From Caldifarciminota bacterium UBA2202 (lineage in GTDB: Bacteria > Hydrothermota > 32-111): 40,576 bases of DNA. The notes under the pieces are model-generated. The model saw only the letters and a list, made by a program, of their open reading frames with translations. It did no database searches and was not told the DNA's origin. The stretch lies in assembly GCA_002327905.1 (NCBI GenBank), contig DCUY01000030.1, positions 1-40,576 of the forward strand. Reading direction: 5' to 3'. The position numbers were made by a program, and so were the translations under genes. Of the stretch, positions 23,956 to 33,547 are shown one piece after another (position 1 is the first letter of the stretch; each line of letters begins with the position of its first letter).

Positions 23956-25221
23956 GTGGATACAAGGGAAATTATTGATGCAATGAAAGAAATAGGCGCA
24001 GTTAAGAATATTGATAAAGCGCGCGTCAAGACTATCATTGAAGATGCAATTAAAAAAGCTGCAGCAAAGCATTTCGGAGAAGGCGCAGAATACAGAGTTG
24101 ATGTCAATGAAGCCACCGGAGTAATAGACATCAAAAGAGTCCTGATAGTAGTAGAAGAGGTAGAAGAGCCTGATTTTGAAATAAGCCTTACTGAAGCGCA
24201 CGAATTTGACGAATCTGTTGAGCTTGGGGATGATTTTATTGAGGAGCTTAACATCAACAACTTCGGCAGAAAAGCAATCACGACAATGAAACAGTACATC
24301 ACTTCAAATGTTTTGAAAGAGGAGAGAATATCATTGTTCAATGATTTCTCGACTAAAATCGACAATCTTGTAAACGGAAACATAAAGAAGATTGACAAGA
24401 AATATGTTTATGTCAATCTTCACAGAATTGAGGCGAGAATGCCTCTTGATGAAGGTATTCCGGGAGAGAGATATCGACTTGGCGGGCTTATAAAGGCGGT
24501 TGTGCTTGAAGTGAGAGAGACGAAGAGCGACCCTGAAATAGTGCTTTCAAGAAAATCCGACAAGTTTCTGCAGAAGCTTTTGGAATTTGAAGTTCCTGAA
24601 ATTGAGGAGGGAACGGTCATTATTAAAGGTATAGCGCGAATATCCGGAAAGAAATCAAAAATCGCAGTAATGTCTGTGGATGATAAGATTGATCCTGTCG
24701 GCGCATGCGTCGGAGTAAAGGGTTCAAGAATACATACAATCATCCGTGAATTGAACAATGAGCATATAGATATTATCCAGTGGTCAAATGACCCGATAAT
24801 TTATACACAGAGAGTTATATCGCCCGGAGTGGTAATCAGGGCGTTTAAGAATGAAGATACAAAAGTAATGAAACTCATTGTAAAGGATGATACTCTTCCG
24901 AAGGCGGTAGGAAAAGACGGAGTTAATGTGGATTTGGCGAGCAAACTCACAGGATGGAAAATACAGGTCATAGGAGAGAACGAGTTCAGAGAATCAAGCA
25001 AAGAGTCGGAAAAAATAAATGTTATTTACAGGCTTGAAGGTCTGACTGAAAATCAAAAAGAAAAACTGATTGAGGCGGGTTTCAAAACAGCAGAGGAAAT
25101 AATTGCAAAGGGCGAAGATGAACTTGTTAAACTTGAGGGCATCGGGAAGAAGGTTGCCAAGAAGGTTGTGGAAGCTGCTGAAGAATTCTTAAAACCAACG
25201 GAGAAAAATGAAAATGAGTGA
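23956..25221 (+). CDS. nusA: Transcription termination/antitermination factor NusA
   Basis: 421 residues from GTG 23956, with GGAGG 5 bases upstream. Domain order: RNA polymerase-binding N-terminal domain (about 1-125), S1 domain (about 130-195, 'NGNIKKIDKKYVYVNL'), KH1 (about 225-300, 'DPVGACVGVKGSRIHTIIRE') and KH2 (about 300-345, 'LPKAVGKDGVNVDLASKLTG'). A single helix-hairpin-helix unit closes the protein (about 360-410, 'LEGIGKKVAKKVVEAAEEFL'). It lacks the long acidic repeats of proteobacterial NusA. It overlaps infB by 14 bases. Confidence 0.95.
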   Translation: MDTREIIDAMKEIGAVKNIDKARVKTIIEDAIKKAAAKHFGEGAEYRVDVNEATGVIDIKRVLIVVEEVEEPDFEISLTEAHEFDESVELGDDFIEELNINNFGRKAITTMKQYITSNVLKEERISLFNDFSTKIDNLVNGNIKKIDKKYVYVNLHRIEARMPLDEGIPGERYRLGGLIKAVVLEVRETKSDPEIVLSRKSDKFLQKLLEFEVPEIEEGTVIIKGIARISGKKSKIAVMSVDDKIDPVGACVGVKGSRIHTIIRELNNEHIDIIQWSNDPIIYTQRVISPGVVIRAFKNEDTKVMKLIVKDDTLPKAVGKDGVNVDLASKLTGWKIQVIGENEFRESSKESEKINVIYRLEGLTENQKEKLIEAGFKTAEEIIAKGEDELVKLEGIGKKVAKKVVEAAEEFLKPTEKNENE

Positions 25222-27826
25222 AATGCAGTTTAATGTTCTTGCAAAGGAATTGGGTGAAAAGGCTACTGACTTAATAAAGGCGGTAAATAAGAAATTCAAA
25301 GACGCAAATATAAAAGAGAGAGCTTACACCTCAAAGATGACTGATGAATGGATTGATTACTGCAGAGGCCGTTTTGCCAAGCATTATAAAAAAGAAACTG
25401 CTGAGGAGCAGAAAGCAGAAGCAACCCAGCAAGCATCAAAAGCAGGCAGAAGATTCGTAAAAATAGAAAAGCATATAAAAGAACCGCCGCAACCTACTGA
25501 AGAAGAGCTAAAACAGCAGGAAGAGGAGAGACTCCGAGTTGAAAAAGAGATTGAAGATAATAAGAAGGCAATTGAAAAAGAGAAGAAGAGACAGGAAGAG
25601 ACTGCGGCAAAGGAAAAAGCAAGAAAAGATGAGATTTCTGCAAAAAAAGGAATGATTGAAGTTAAGATACTTGAAGATAAAAAGGAAGAAGCAAAATCCT
25701 CAGAATCAAAAGACAAGTCAGGCCAAACAAAGCCTGACCAAAACAAACCGAACAGAATTCAGCATCTGCATCCAAATCAATACAGACAGCCGCAGCAACC
25801 ATATAGAAAATTTGAACCGAAACAGCCTGAAACACAGCAGGCTAAACCGGCATTTGAAGAGGTTAAGCCTGTTGCAGAGAATGGATCAAAGATTGTAACA
25901 TCAGAGGATATATATTCAAAGAAAAAGAAGAAGAAGAGAAAAAAGAACATAGTTGACAAAGCAAAAATAGCAGAGTCAGTGGAAAAGACTCTTAAAGTAA
26001 TAAGAGTCGGGAATATTGTTACCAAAAAGAAACACAAAGAGAAGAGCAAAGACGATGAAACTGATGCTGAAACAAAGAAAATCGCAATAACGGATTATAT
26101 AGTTCTCTCTGATTTGGCTGACAAAATGCAGATTGACGCAGTCGAGCTTATAGAGAAAGCAATTGAAATGGGAATAATGGTCACAATCAACCAGAGAATA
26201 GATTTTGAAAATTCATCTCTTCTCGCTATGGAATTCGGATTTGAAGTCGAGAGAATAAAAGAGGAGGCGGCAGAGCAGAAGGAGCTTGACGATCAGGCAT
26301 CAGAGGATGAAGAATACGAAAAGACCTTCAGACCGCCGATAGTGACTATTATGGGGCATGTTGACCATGGAAAGACGACTCTCATTGATTTTTTAAGAAA
26401 ATCCAGAATAGTTGATACTGAACACGGAAGAATAACGCAGGATATAGGCGCATATACCATAAAGACAGAGCATGGCGTGATTACGGTTATTGATACTCCG
26501 GGCCATGAAGCGTTTACCGCAATGAGAGCGAGAGGCGCTCAGATAACCGATATGGCTATCATAGTGATAGCGGCTAATGACGGAGTTATGCCTCAGACTA
26601 TTGAAGCTATTAATCACTGCAAAATAGCAAATGTGCCGTTCATCATCGCAATAAATAAGATTGATCTTCCCGATTCGGACATTGATAAAATAAAGAGGCA
26701 ATTATTGTCGAACAATGTTATTTTGTCTGAATTCGGAGGCAATATTCCTTCCGTAAATATTTCAGCAAAGACAGGAAAGGGAGTCAGCAATCTGATAGAA
26801 TCCATTCTGATTCAGGCGGAGCTCATGGATTTAAAGGCGGCGATTCAGGGCACAGTGAACGGAACTGTTATAGAAGTCAAACAGGACAAAGGTTTGGGCT
26901 CTGTGATTAACTGCATTATACAGAAGGGCGTTTTGAAGAAGGAGCAGGTCTTTGTAGTGGGAATGGTTTACGGAAGAGTGAGAAAGATGCTTAATGAGTT
27001 CAAAGAAGAAATAAAAGAAGCCACTCCTTCAATGCCTGTTATGATAGTCGGAGCAAGCGGTCTTCCTGAGGTTGGAGACAGACTGATGACTGTCGCTGAT
27101 GAGAAAATTGCCCGCGAGATAGCCAGAAAGAGGCATTTCGCATACAAAGAGCAATTGATTAAAAAGAGAGAAATAACATCTCTTGACGGATTTGAAAAAC
27201 AGCTGGAATTGATGAAGAAAAAAGAGATAAAGCTGATTTTGAAAGGAAAAGTATACGGAGCCATAGAAGCTTTGGCGGATTCTCTTCAAGTGATGACAAA
27301 TGACGAAGTGCTTATAACAGTCATATATAAAGAGGTGGGAATTGTCACTGAAAATGATGTTAATGCGGCGATTGCTTCAAAGGCGATGATTGTGGCATTC
27401 AACACTCTTATTGACAATAATGCCAGAATCCTCGCTAAGAGGGAAGGCATAATAATCAAGCAGTACAATATCATATATGATGTTCTTGACGATGTAGTTG
27501 TCGCAATCAAATCAATGAATGAGCCGATATTTGAAAATGTCATAACAGGTACTGCTGAAGTCAGGCAGATATTCAAAATATCAAAGCTCGGTTCTGTAGC
27601 AGGATTATATGTGACGGAAGGGCACATAAGCAGAAATGGAATGATAAATGTTTTGAGAAAGGGAGAAGATATAGGAACATTTTCAGTGAAGACATTGAAA
27701 AGGTTCAAGGATGATGCCAAGCAGGTGGAGGCGGGTTTCGAATGCGCCATTCTTCTTGACGGGTTTGATGATTTTCAGGAAGGCGACATAATAAAATCAA
27801 TTAGCAAAGTAAAGAAGGAAAAATAA
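25208..27826 (+). CDS. infB: Translation initiation factor IF-2
   Basis: 872 residues. This GTPase places initiator tRNA on the 30S subunit. The long, charged N-terminal region (about 60-260) is rich in Lys, Glu and Gln and contains a run of lysines near residue 240 ('SKKKKKKRKKN'). The GTPase domain begins near 377: G1 'GHVDHGKTTL', G3 'DTPGHEAF', G4 'NKID', followed by 'VNISAKTGKGV' (G5). Domains II, III and C2 follow ('VEAGFECAILLDGFDDFQEG' near the end). The ATG overlaps the end of nusA, and rbfA follows 3 bases later. Confidence 0.97.
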   Translation: MKMSEMQFNVLAKELGEKATDLIKAVNKKFKDANIKERAYTSKMTDEWIDYCRGRFAKHYKKETAEEQKAEATQQASKAGRRFVKIEKHIKEPPQPTEEELKQQEEERLRVEKEIEDNKKAIEKEKKRQEETAAKEKARKDEISAKKGMIEVKILEDKKEEAKSSESKDKSGQTKPDQNKPNRIQHLHPNQYRQPQQPYRKFEPKQPETQQAKPAFEEVKPVAENGSKIVTSEDIYSKKKKKKRKKNIVDKAKIAESVEKTLKVIRVGNIVTKKKHKEKSKDDETDAETKKIAITDYIVLSDLADKMQIDAVELIEKAIEMGIMVTINQRIDFENSSLLAMEFGFEVERIKEEAAEQKELDDQASEDEEYEKTFRPPIVTIMGHVDHGKTTLIDFLRKSRIVDTEHGRITQDIGAYTIKTEHGVITVIDTPGHEAFTAMRARGAQITDMAIIVIAANDGVMPQTIEAINHCKIANVPFIIAINKIDLPDSDIDKIKRQLLSNNVILSEFGGNIPSVNISAKTGKGVSNLIESILIQAELMDLKAAIQGTVNGTVIEVKQDKGLGSVINCIIQKGVLKKEQVFVVGMVYGRVRKMLNEFKEEIKEATPSMPVMIVGASGLPEVGDRLMTVADEKIAREIARKRHFAYKEQLIKKREITSLDGFEKQLELMKKKEIKLILKGKVYGAIEALADSLQVMTNDEVLITVIYKEVGIVTENDVNAAIASKAMIVAFNTLIDNNARILAKREGIIIKQYNIIYDVLDDVVVAIKSMNEPIFENVITGTAEVRQIFKISKLGSVAGLYVTEGHISRNGMINVLRKGEDIGTFSVKTLKRFKDDAKQVEAGFECAILLDGFDDFQEGDIIKSISKVKKEK

Positions 27827-27829
27827 AGT

Positions 27830-28186
27830 ATGGTCAGTGAAAGACGACATAAAAGAATTGAAGGAGAGATTCAAAGAGTAGTTGCAACAGGAATAGAATA
27901 CCTGAAAGACCCGAGACTCCGTTTGATAACAGTTACAAGAGTAGAAGTCACTGATGACCTTAAAACTGCTGTTGTTTTCTATGTATCTCACAAGAAAAAT
28001 GATTATGTTCAGCAACATCTTGACAAAGTGCGCGGTCTTTTAAGGAGCAAAGTGAGCAAGGAGATAAATCTGAGATATACTCCTGAGATCAAATTCGAAT
28101 ATGATATGGGGCTTGACCATCAGATGTCAATGGAAAATCTTTTCAAAAAGATAAATAATGAAGAGAGCCGTCCGGAAGATTCTTGA
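27830..28186 (+). CDS. rbfA: 30S ribosome-binding factor RbfA
   Basis: 118 residues, typical length. RbfA is a cold-shock-linked 30S maturation factor with a single KH-like fold. Recognisable motifs are 'SERRHKRIEGEIQRVVA' at the N-terminus, 'DPRLRLITVTRVEVTDDLKT' (the conserved DPR...VTxVxVSxDL segment), 'RGLLRSKVSKEINLRYTPEI' and 'FEYDMGLDH'. It directly follows infB in the standard order. Its 3' end overlaps nrnA by 29 bases, which couples the two. Confidence 0.95.
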   Translation: MVSERRHKRIEGEIQRVVATGIEYLKDPRLRLITVTRVEVTDDLKTAVVFYVSHKKNDYVQQHLDKVRGLLRSKVSKEINLRYTPEIKFEYDMGLDHQMSMENLFKKINNEESRPEDS

Positions 28187-29108
28187 ATCTGAAAAGATTT
28201 TAATTCTTTCTCACAGAAGGCCTGATGGTGATTCCATAGGCTCACAGCTCGGGCTGGCAACTGCTCTGAAACTTCTAAAAAAAAGAGTCATCTGCATTAA
28301 TGAGGATGAAGTTCCCGAAGTCTTCGGTTTTCTGAAGAGCAAGAAGCTTATTAAGACCAAAATAAAAATTCCAAGTGATATTGATCTGATTATATGCCTC
28401 GACATCTCCGGTTTTGACAGACTTGGAGAAAGGCTCTCCGGTGCAATAGCCAATAACAAAACTTATAAAATCAATATAGACCATCACACTTCAAATGAGA
28501 GATTCTGCGATTTGAATATTGTCGAAGAAGAGGCGTCATCCACTAGCGAGATGATTTATAATCTTATTAAAATGTTGAAAGTCAAACCTGACAACACAAT
28601 AGCAGAGGCTCTCCTCACGGGAATTATAACTGACACGGGCGGCTTCAGATTTTCAAATACCGCCTCAAAGACTCTTACAATAACAGCTGATTTAATTGAA
28701 TCAGGAGCCGACTTATCAAAACTTTCTGTTGAAATATATATGTCCAGACCATTTGCTAAAGTGAGGCTCTCTTCAAGAATGATAGAAAGAATGAAGGTGA
28801 TTGGCGACAAAGCCTTTTCATATTTGAAGCTGAATGATTTCAGCGAGCTTGATGCTAAAATGGAATATACTGAAGGACTTGTGAATGAGATGCTGAATAT
28901 AAAGGGCATCAATTTCTCTGTTCTTCTCACAGAAGAGAGGAAAGATTTAGCAAGAATATCATTCAGAAGCAAGACCGCAAAATACAATGCTGATCAATTT
29001 GCGGAAAAATTCGGAGGAGGCGGACATAAGTATGCGGCAGGCGGAAGATATAATGGATCTATTAAAGATGCTTTAAAGAATCTTGAAAAAGAGATACGCA
29101 AATTATGA
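28158..29108 (+). CDS. nrnA: DHH-family oligoribonuclease / pAp phosphatase NrnA
   Basis: 316 residues. NrnA degrades short oligoribonucleotides and dephosphorylates 3'-phosphoadenosine 5'-phosphate. The two-metal DHH domain shows 'SHRRPDGDSIGSQ' (18-30), 'CLDISGFDRLG' (80-90), 'DHHTSN' (Asp108-His109-His110) and 'GIITDTGGFRFSNT'. The C-terminal DHHA1 domain has the substrate-binding 'GGGGHKYAAGG'. rbfA-nrnA is a common arrangement. It overlaps wecB by 4 bases (ATGA). Confidence 0.94.
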   Translation: MKRAVRKILESEKILILSHRRPDGDSIGSQLGLATALKLLKKRVICINEDEVPEVFGFLKSKKLIKTKIKIPSDIDLIICLDISGFDRLGERLSGAIANNKTYKINIDHHTSNERFCDLNIVEEEASSTSEMIYNLIKMLKVKPDNTIAEALLTGIITDTGGFRFSNTASKTLTITADLIESGADLSKLSVEIYMSRPFAKVRLSSRMIERMKVIGDKAFSYLKLNDFSELDAKMEYTEGLVNEMLNIKGINFSVLLTEERKDLARISFRSKTAKYNADQFAEKFGGGGHKYAAGGRYNGSIKDALKNLEKEIRKL

Positions 29109-30160
29109 AAAAAATTGTGACGGTTATAGGCGCAAGGCCGCAGTTCATAAAGCATGCCGCACTGCAAAATGAATTAAGAAAATCATTTAAGGAGATAACC
29201 GTACACACAGGTCAGCATTATGATGAAAATATGTCCGATATATTTTTTAAAGAGATGGGCATAAAGAAGCCTGACTACAATCTTGAAGTAGGTTCAATGT
29301 CCCACGCGGCGCAGACAGGATGCATGATGGAGAGGCTTGAAGATGTTTTTCTTCAAACGAAGCCTGATATGGTTATAATTTACGGAGATACGAACTCAAC
29401 TGTCGCCGCTTCGCTTACAGCGTCAAAAATGCATATACCCGTCTCCCATGTTGAAGCAGGACTTCGAAGCTTTAATATGAGGATGCCTGAAGAGATTAAC
29501 AGGATAATCGCAGACAGACTTTCGGATATCTTATTTGCCCCCACAAAAACATCCATGAAGAATCTGCGTGAGGAGAATCTTAAAGGAATACTCACGGGTG
29601 ATGTCATGCTGGATGCATTTCTAAAATATAAAAGCAAGGCGGATTCAATAGATATAGAGGATGTAATACTCGGACTTAAAGAAGATTCTTATGCGTATAT
29701 GACTCTTCACAGAGCTGAAAATACTCTTAAAGGGAATCTGAAAAAAATAATTAATAATATTTCTAAAATACCTATGCCTGTAATTTTTTCGGTTCATCCG
29801 AGAACTTTGAAAGTTATCGGAGAATTGTTTCAGGTAAAACAGAACAGAATAAAAAACATTCATCTGATTGACCCTCAGGGATATTTCAATAACATTGCTC
29901 TCATGAGCAGATCATTGTTAGTTATAACTGACTCCGGCGGTCTGCAGAAAGAGGCATATTTTGCAAAGAAGAGAATTATAACTGTCAGAGAAGAGACTGA
30001 ATGGACTGAGACAGTAGATTCAGGATACAACACTCTGTGTCCTATGGCTGAAGAAATACATAAGAAGATATCCTTTAAACGGAAGCCTCTATACAAAAAT
30101 TATTACGGTGACGGAGATGCTTCAATAAAAATATCAAGAAGAATTAAGGAGTATCTATGA
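29105..30160 (+). CDS. wecB: UDP-N-acetylglucosamine 2-epimerase (non-hydrolysing)
   Basis: 351 residues, GT-B fold. It interconverts UDP-GlcNAc and UDP-ManNAc for surface polysaccharide synthesis. Landmarks are 'VIGARPQFIKHAAL' (7-20), 'VHTGQHYDENMSDIFF', 'YGDTNSTVAASLTA', 'HVEAGLRSFNMRMPEEINR' with the catalytic acidic residues, 'MTLHRAEN' and 'TDSGGLQKEA'. It overlaps nrnA and purH by 4 bases each. The phosphohexomutase further downstream may supply sugar phosphates to the same cell-surface routes. Confidence 0.94.
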   Translation: MKKIVTVIGARPQFIKHAALQNELRKSFKEITVHTGQHYDENMSDIFFKEMGIKKPDYNLEVGSMSHAAQTGCMMERLEDVFLQTKPDMVIIYGDTNSTVAASLTASKMHIPVSHVEAGLRSFNMRMPEEINRIIADRLSDILFAPTKTSMKNLREENLKGILTGDVMLDAFLKYKSKADSIDIEDVILGLKEDSYAYMTLHRAENTLKGNLKKIINNISKIPMPVIFSVHPRTLKVIGELFQVKQNRIKNIHLIDPQGYFNNIALMSRSLLVITDSGGLQKEAYFAKKRIITVREETEWTETVDSGYNTLCPMAEEIHKKISFKRKPLYKNYYGDGDASIKISRRIKEYL

Positions 30161-31704
30161 AGGTAAAAACAGTTTTAATTTCACTTTACGACAAAGACAA
30201 AATAGAGATTCTTCTTGAACCCCTGGTCAAGAACAGAGCAGTTTTATATGCAACTGCCTCTACTGCCGAGCATATAAAAAAAGCCGGATATGAAGTTCAT
30301 CTCACTGAAGAAATTACAGGAATATCAAGTCTGTTAAACGGCAGAGTTAAGACTCTCAACACAAAGCTCTTTGCCGGAATTCTTGCAAGAAGGGAACATG
30401 ACGACATATCGGGAATTGATGTATTATTTGATATGGCCATTGTTGATCTGTATCCTTTTGAAAGCGCTTTTTCTAAGATGATGGATGCTTTCACCGAAGA
30501 GTCGGAGATGATTGAAAAAATCGATATAGGCGGCATTTCCCTTATAAGAGCAGCCGCAAAAAACTATGAGAATGTTGCAGTTATATGCGAAAAAATCGAT
30601 TATGAAATTGTGGCGAACGAACTTAGTGAGAATGAGGGTCAGTTGAGCATAGAGACAAAAAGATTCCTTGCGCACAGAGCATTCAATAAAACAGTGGCAT
30701 ACGATTCCGCTGTAAGCGAATATTTTTCAATGATAACAAAACATTCTGAAATGCCTTCCCAAATGAATATTATTTTAAGGAAGGAATCCGAACTCCGTTA
30801 CGGAGAGAATCCGCATCAGAGAGGCGGATTGTATTCCATATTTCCGAATTCATTAAGGAAACCCGGGATACACAGCCTTGATGTTTTTCACGGCAAAGAG
30901 ATGTCTTTCAATAATTACCTTGACCTTGAATCTGCAATAAATATTGTAGGACTCTTCAATGAACCCACAGCGGCAATCATAAAGCACAATAACCCGTGCG
31001 GAGTGGGAACAGCTAATACTATAGCTGAGGCATACGAATACGCATATCTTTCAGATCCGAAATCAGCATACGGCGGAATTGCCGCTTTGAACAGGACATG
31101 CGATACTGACACTGCTGAGATTATGAAGACGCTTTTTCTGGAAGTAATATTTGCAGAGGATTTTACTGATGAAGCCAAACAGATTCTTGGGAAGAAAAAG
31201 AATCTCAGGCTTGTTAAAGGCAATATTAAAAACAGGCGGGAGATGGAATTTCGAAACATATCAGGAGCTATGCTTGTTCAGGACAAAGATAATGTTAAGG
31301 ATTGTGAAAGCATACTTCAGATAGTAACAGAGAAACACCCGACTGACAAGGAAATCAAAGCGATGATGTTCGCATGGAATGTCGCAAGGAATGTCAAGTC
31401 CAATGGAATAGTCATCGCGACTCAAAACAGGACATTCGGAATAGGAGCAGGCCAGACTTCAAGAGTGGATGCTGTTGACATAGCCATTAAAAAGGCTGGG
31501 GGAATGACTGCATATACAGGCGGAAGCGCTGTTGCTTCCGACGGATTCTTCCCATTCAGGGATTCTATTGACGCAATATATAAATCGGGAATCTATGCCA
31601 TTATCCAGCCGGGCGGTTCTGTCAATGATAAAGAGGTTATTGAGGCATGCAATGAATATCAAATTGCAATGGCATTCACAAACAAGAGGCATTTCAAACA
31701 CTGA
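30157..31704 (+). CDS. purH: Bifunctional AICAR transformylase / IMP cyclohydrolase PurH
   Basis: 515 residues, the usual length. It catalyses the last two steps of de novo IMP synthesis using 10-formyl-THF. The N-terminal MGS-like cyclohydrolase domain (about 1-190) has 'ATASTAEHIKKAGYEV', 'GRVKTLNTKLFAGILARR', 'YPFES' and 'IDIGGISLIRAAAKN'. The transformylase domain has 'LRYGENPHQRGGLY', 'IIKHNNPCGVGTA' with the catalytic Lys-His, 'AGQTSRVDAVDIAIKKA' and 'SDGFFPFRDSID'. It is grouped with purL, purQ and apt downstream, separated by a lipase and a radical SAM gene. Confidence 0.96.
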   Translation: MKVKTVLISLYDKDKIEILLEPLVKNRAVLYATASTAEHIKKAGYEVHLTEEITGISSLLNGRVKTLNTKLFAGILARREHDDISGIDVLFDMAIVDLYPFESAFSKMMDAFTEESEMIEKIDIGGISLIRAAAKNYENVAVICEKIDYEIVANELSENEGQLSIETKRFLAHRAFNKTVAYDSAVSEYFSMITKHSEMPSQMNIILRKESELRYGENPHQRGGLYSIFPNSLRKPGIHSLDVFHGKEMSFNNYLDLESAINIVGLFNEPTAAIIKHNNPCGVGTANTIAEAYEYAYLSDPKSAYGGIAALNRTCDTDTAEIMKTLFLEVIFAEDFTDEAKQILGKKKNLRLVKGNIKNRREMEFRNISGAMLVQDKDNVKDCESILQIVTEKHPTDKEIKAMMFAWNVARNVKSNGIVIATQNRTFGIGAGQTSRVDAVDIAIKKAGGMTAYTGGSAVASDGFFPFRDSIDAIYKSGIYAIIQPGGSVNDKEVIEACNEYQIAMAFTNKRHFKH

Positions 31705-31706
31705 TT

Positions 31707-32672
31707 ATGGAAATATTCAAGAATAAACCGAAAAAAATAGGACTTGCTCTGGGAAGCGGAGCGGCAAAAGGGATATCGCAAATAGGCATCCTGAAAGTTC
31801 TTGATGAAATCGGGATAAAGCCGGATATAATAGCAGGCACTTCAATGGGGGCTCTAATAGGCTCTCTCTATGCCGGCGGAATGAATGCCAGAGAGATTCA
31901 GGAGCTGACTCTTGGGATAGACAAAAAAGAAATACGAAAACTCTTCAAAGTGACTCTCGACGGTCCGGGCTTCATTAACGGGCAGTTCATAGACGAATAT
32001 CTTGATGAGATTCTTCCTTCAAAGAATATACAGGACCTTAAAACTCCTTTTGGATGTTGCGCTTGCAATATTCTTGACGGAAGAGAGATAATATTCTCAA
32101 AGGGTTCTCTATCAGATGCAGTGAGAGCATCAATATCAATTCCCGGAATACTCACACCGCACAAACTCGGGGACTTGACGCTTGTTGACGGAGGACTTGT
32201 AAATCCTGTGCCTGTTTCAATATGCAGGCAGATGGGAGCGGATTTTGTAATTGCAGTAAATGTGCTGAATACTCCGTGTCTGAAAAACAAGGTTTATGAT
32301 TTTCCCGACAGAGTGAGAGAGATTCGGGATAAAGTAGATCTAAACAAAGCGGATAAACTAAATGAGAAAATCAAACTCTTCATAACAAAAGAGATTGAAA
32401 CATTCGAACTTACTGCAAAGAGAATCGGTTCTCTTCTAAATCTGAATGATGAGATAAGCATTCTAAATATTATTTCTCAGACATATCTTATAGGTGAATC
32501 AAATCTTTCAAAATTCCGTCTTTCAACTGACAAACCAGATATTCTTGTTGAACCTAACATGAGGGGAGTGAGGCATTTTGATTTTGACAAAGCGTATGAG
32601 GCGATACTAATAGGAGAGAAGGAAATGTGGAAGGTCTCTGCTCAAAATAAAAATATGAGTAACTTAAAATGA
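31707..32672 (+). CDS. Patatin-like phospholipase (RssA type)
   Basis: 321 residues. It is a serine hydrolase with a Ser-Asp dyad. The oxyanion motif 'LGSGAAKG' (15-22), the nucleophile elbow 'GTSMG' (Ser46) and the catalytic 'DGG' in 'LVDGGLVNPVP' (about 158) are all present, so an active enzyme is expected. There is no signal peptide, suggesting a cytosolic or membrane-peripheral role on lipids. The C-terminal ~110 residues are not assigned. It begins 2 bases after purH and overlaps the radical SAM gene by 4 bases; no functional link with purine synthesis is known to me. Confidence 0.9.
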   Translation: MEIFKNKPKKIGLALGSGAAKGISQIGILKVLDEIGIKPDIIAGTSMGALIGSLYAGGMNAREIQELTLGIDKKEIRKLFKVTLDGPGFINGQFIDEYLDEILPSKNIQDLKTPFGCCACNILDGREIIFSKGSLSDAVRASISIPGILTPHKLGDLTLVDGGLVNPVPVSICRQMGADFVIAVNVLNTPCLKNKVYDFPDRVREIRDKVDLNKADKLNEKIKLFITKEIETFELTAKRIGSLLNLNDEISILNIISQTYLIGESNLSKFRLSTDKPDILVEPNMRGVRHFDFDKAYEAILIGEKEMWKVSAQNKNMSNLK

Positions 32673-33547
32673 ACAACGGGCTTTTGAAGTATTATAAAGA
32701 TAAATGTGAATTGTGCGCAAATTTATGCGGAACAGACAGGGAATCAGGCAAAGGAATGTGCAATGCCGACAAAGATATTTATGTGGCATCCGCAACTCTT
32801 CATTTCGGAGAAGAGCCACCGATAAGCGGAACAAGGGGAAGCGGAACAATATTTTTCACTCATTGCTCTTTGCACTGCGATTACTGCCAGAATTATCCGC
32901 TTTCTCAGATGGGTGTGGGGAATCATTATACTATTGAAAGACTCTCGGATAAAATGATTGATCTTCAAACCCGCGGCGCACACAATATTAATTTTGTCAC
33001 TCCGACACACTATTCATACCATCTGTACGAATCAGTCTTTTCAGCAAAAGAGAAAGGTCTCAATATTCCTATAGTGTGGAATACTTCTTCGTATGAGAAT
33101 CCCGAGACTGTCGGTTATATTGATGAAATTGTTGATATATATCTTGCAGATATGAGATATTCGAATGACAAAGACGCCTATGACTTTTCTCATGTCTCAA
33201 ATTATACAAATACAGTGCGTCAGAATATAAAAAGGTTTCACAAATCAAAATCCAATCTTGTAATTTCAGATGACGGCATTGCGGTTAAGGGTCTTCTAAT
33301 AAGAATACTCTTGCTACCGAATAAGGTTAATGAGATGAGAGAGATTCTCGATTTTATTAAAAATGAAATCGGGAATGATGCATTCATATCTATTATGTCC
33401 CAGTACGTTCCTTATTACAAAGCTTTTGAACACGGTGACCTAAAAAGACGGGTGACATTAGAGGAGTATGAAGAAATTGTCGAGTATGCTGATAAATTGA
33501 ATTTTGAAAACGCCTTTATTCAAGAAACTGCGAACACGGAGGAATGA
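32669..33547 (+). CDS. Radical SAM protein, COG1313 (PflA-homologue) family
   Basis: 292 residues. The radical SAM cluster motif CxxxCxxC is present ('THCSLHCDYCQNYPLSQ', about 66-82). An N-terminal cysteine-rich segment ('CELCANLCGTDRESGKGMC', about 12-30) matches the signature of the COG1313 group, homologues of pyruvate formate-lyase activases with no settled function. 'VTPTHYSYHLYESV' and 'IYLADMRYSNDKDA' are also typical of the group. No pyruvate formate-lyase gene is in the window. It overlaps purL by 4 bases. Confidence 0.88.
   Translation: MNNGLLKYYKDKCELCANLCGTDRESGKGMCNADKDIYVASATLHFGEEPPISGTRGSGTIFFTHCSLHCDYCQNYPLSQMGVGNHYTIERLSDKMIDLQTRGAHNINFVTPTHYSYHLYESVFSAKEKGLNIPIVWNTSSYENPETVGYIDEIVDIYLADMRYSNDKDAYDFSHVSNYTNTVRQNIKRFHKSKSNLVISDDGIAVKGLLIRILLLPNKVNEMREILDFIKNEIGNDAFISIMSQYVPYYKAFEHGDLKRRVTLEEYEEIVEYADKLNFENAFIQETANTEE

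Noticed and set aside
23769..24398. 209-codon open frame on the minus strand across rimP and nusA
   Set aside because: It is antisense to two well-recognised genes, is Ser/Ile-rich low-complexity sequence and has no family resemblance.
27286..27750. 154-codon minus-strand frame inside infB
   Set aside because: Shadow of the IF-2 reading frame; no recognisable protein features or ribosome-binding site.
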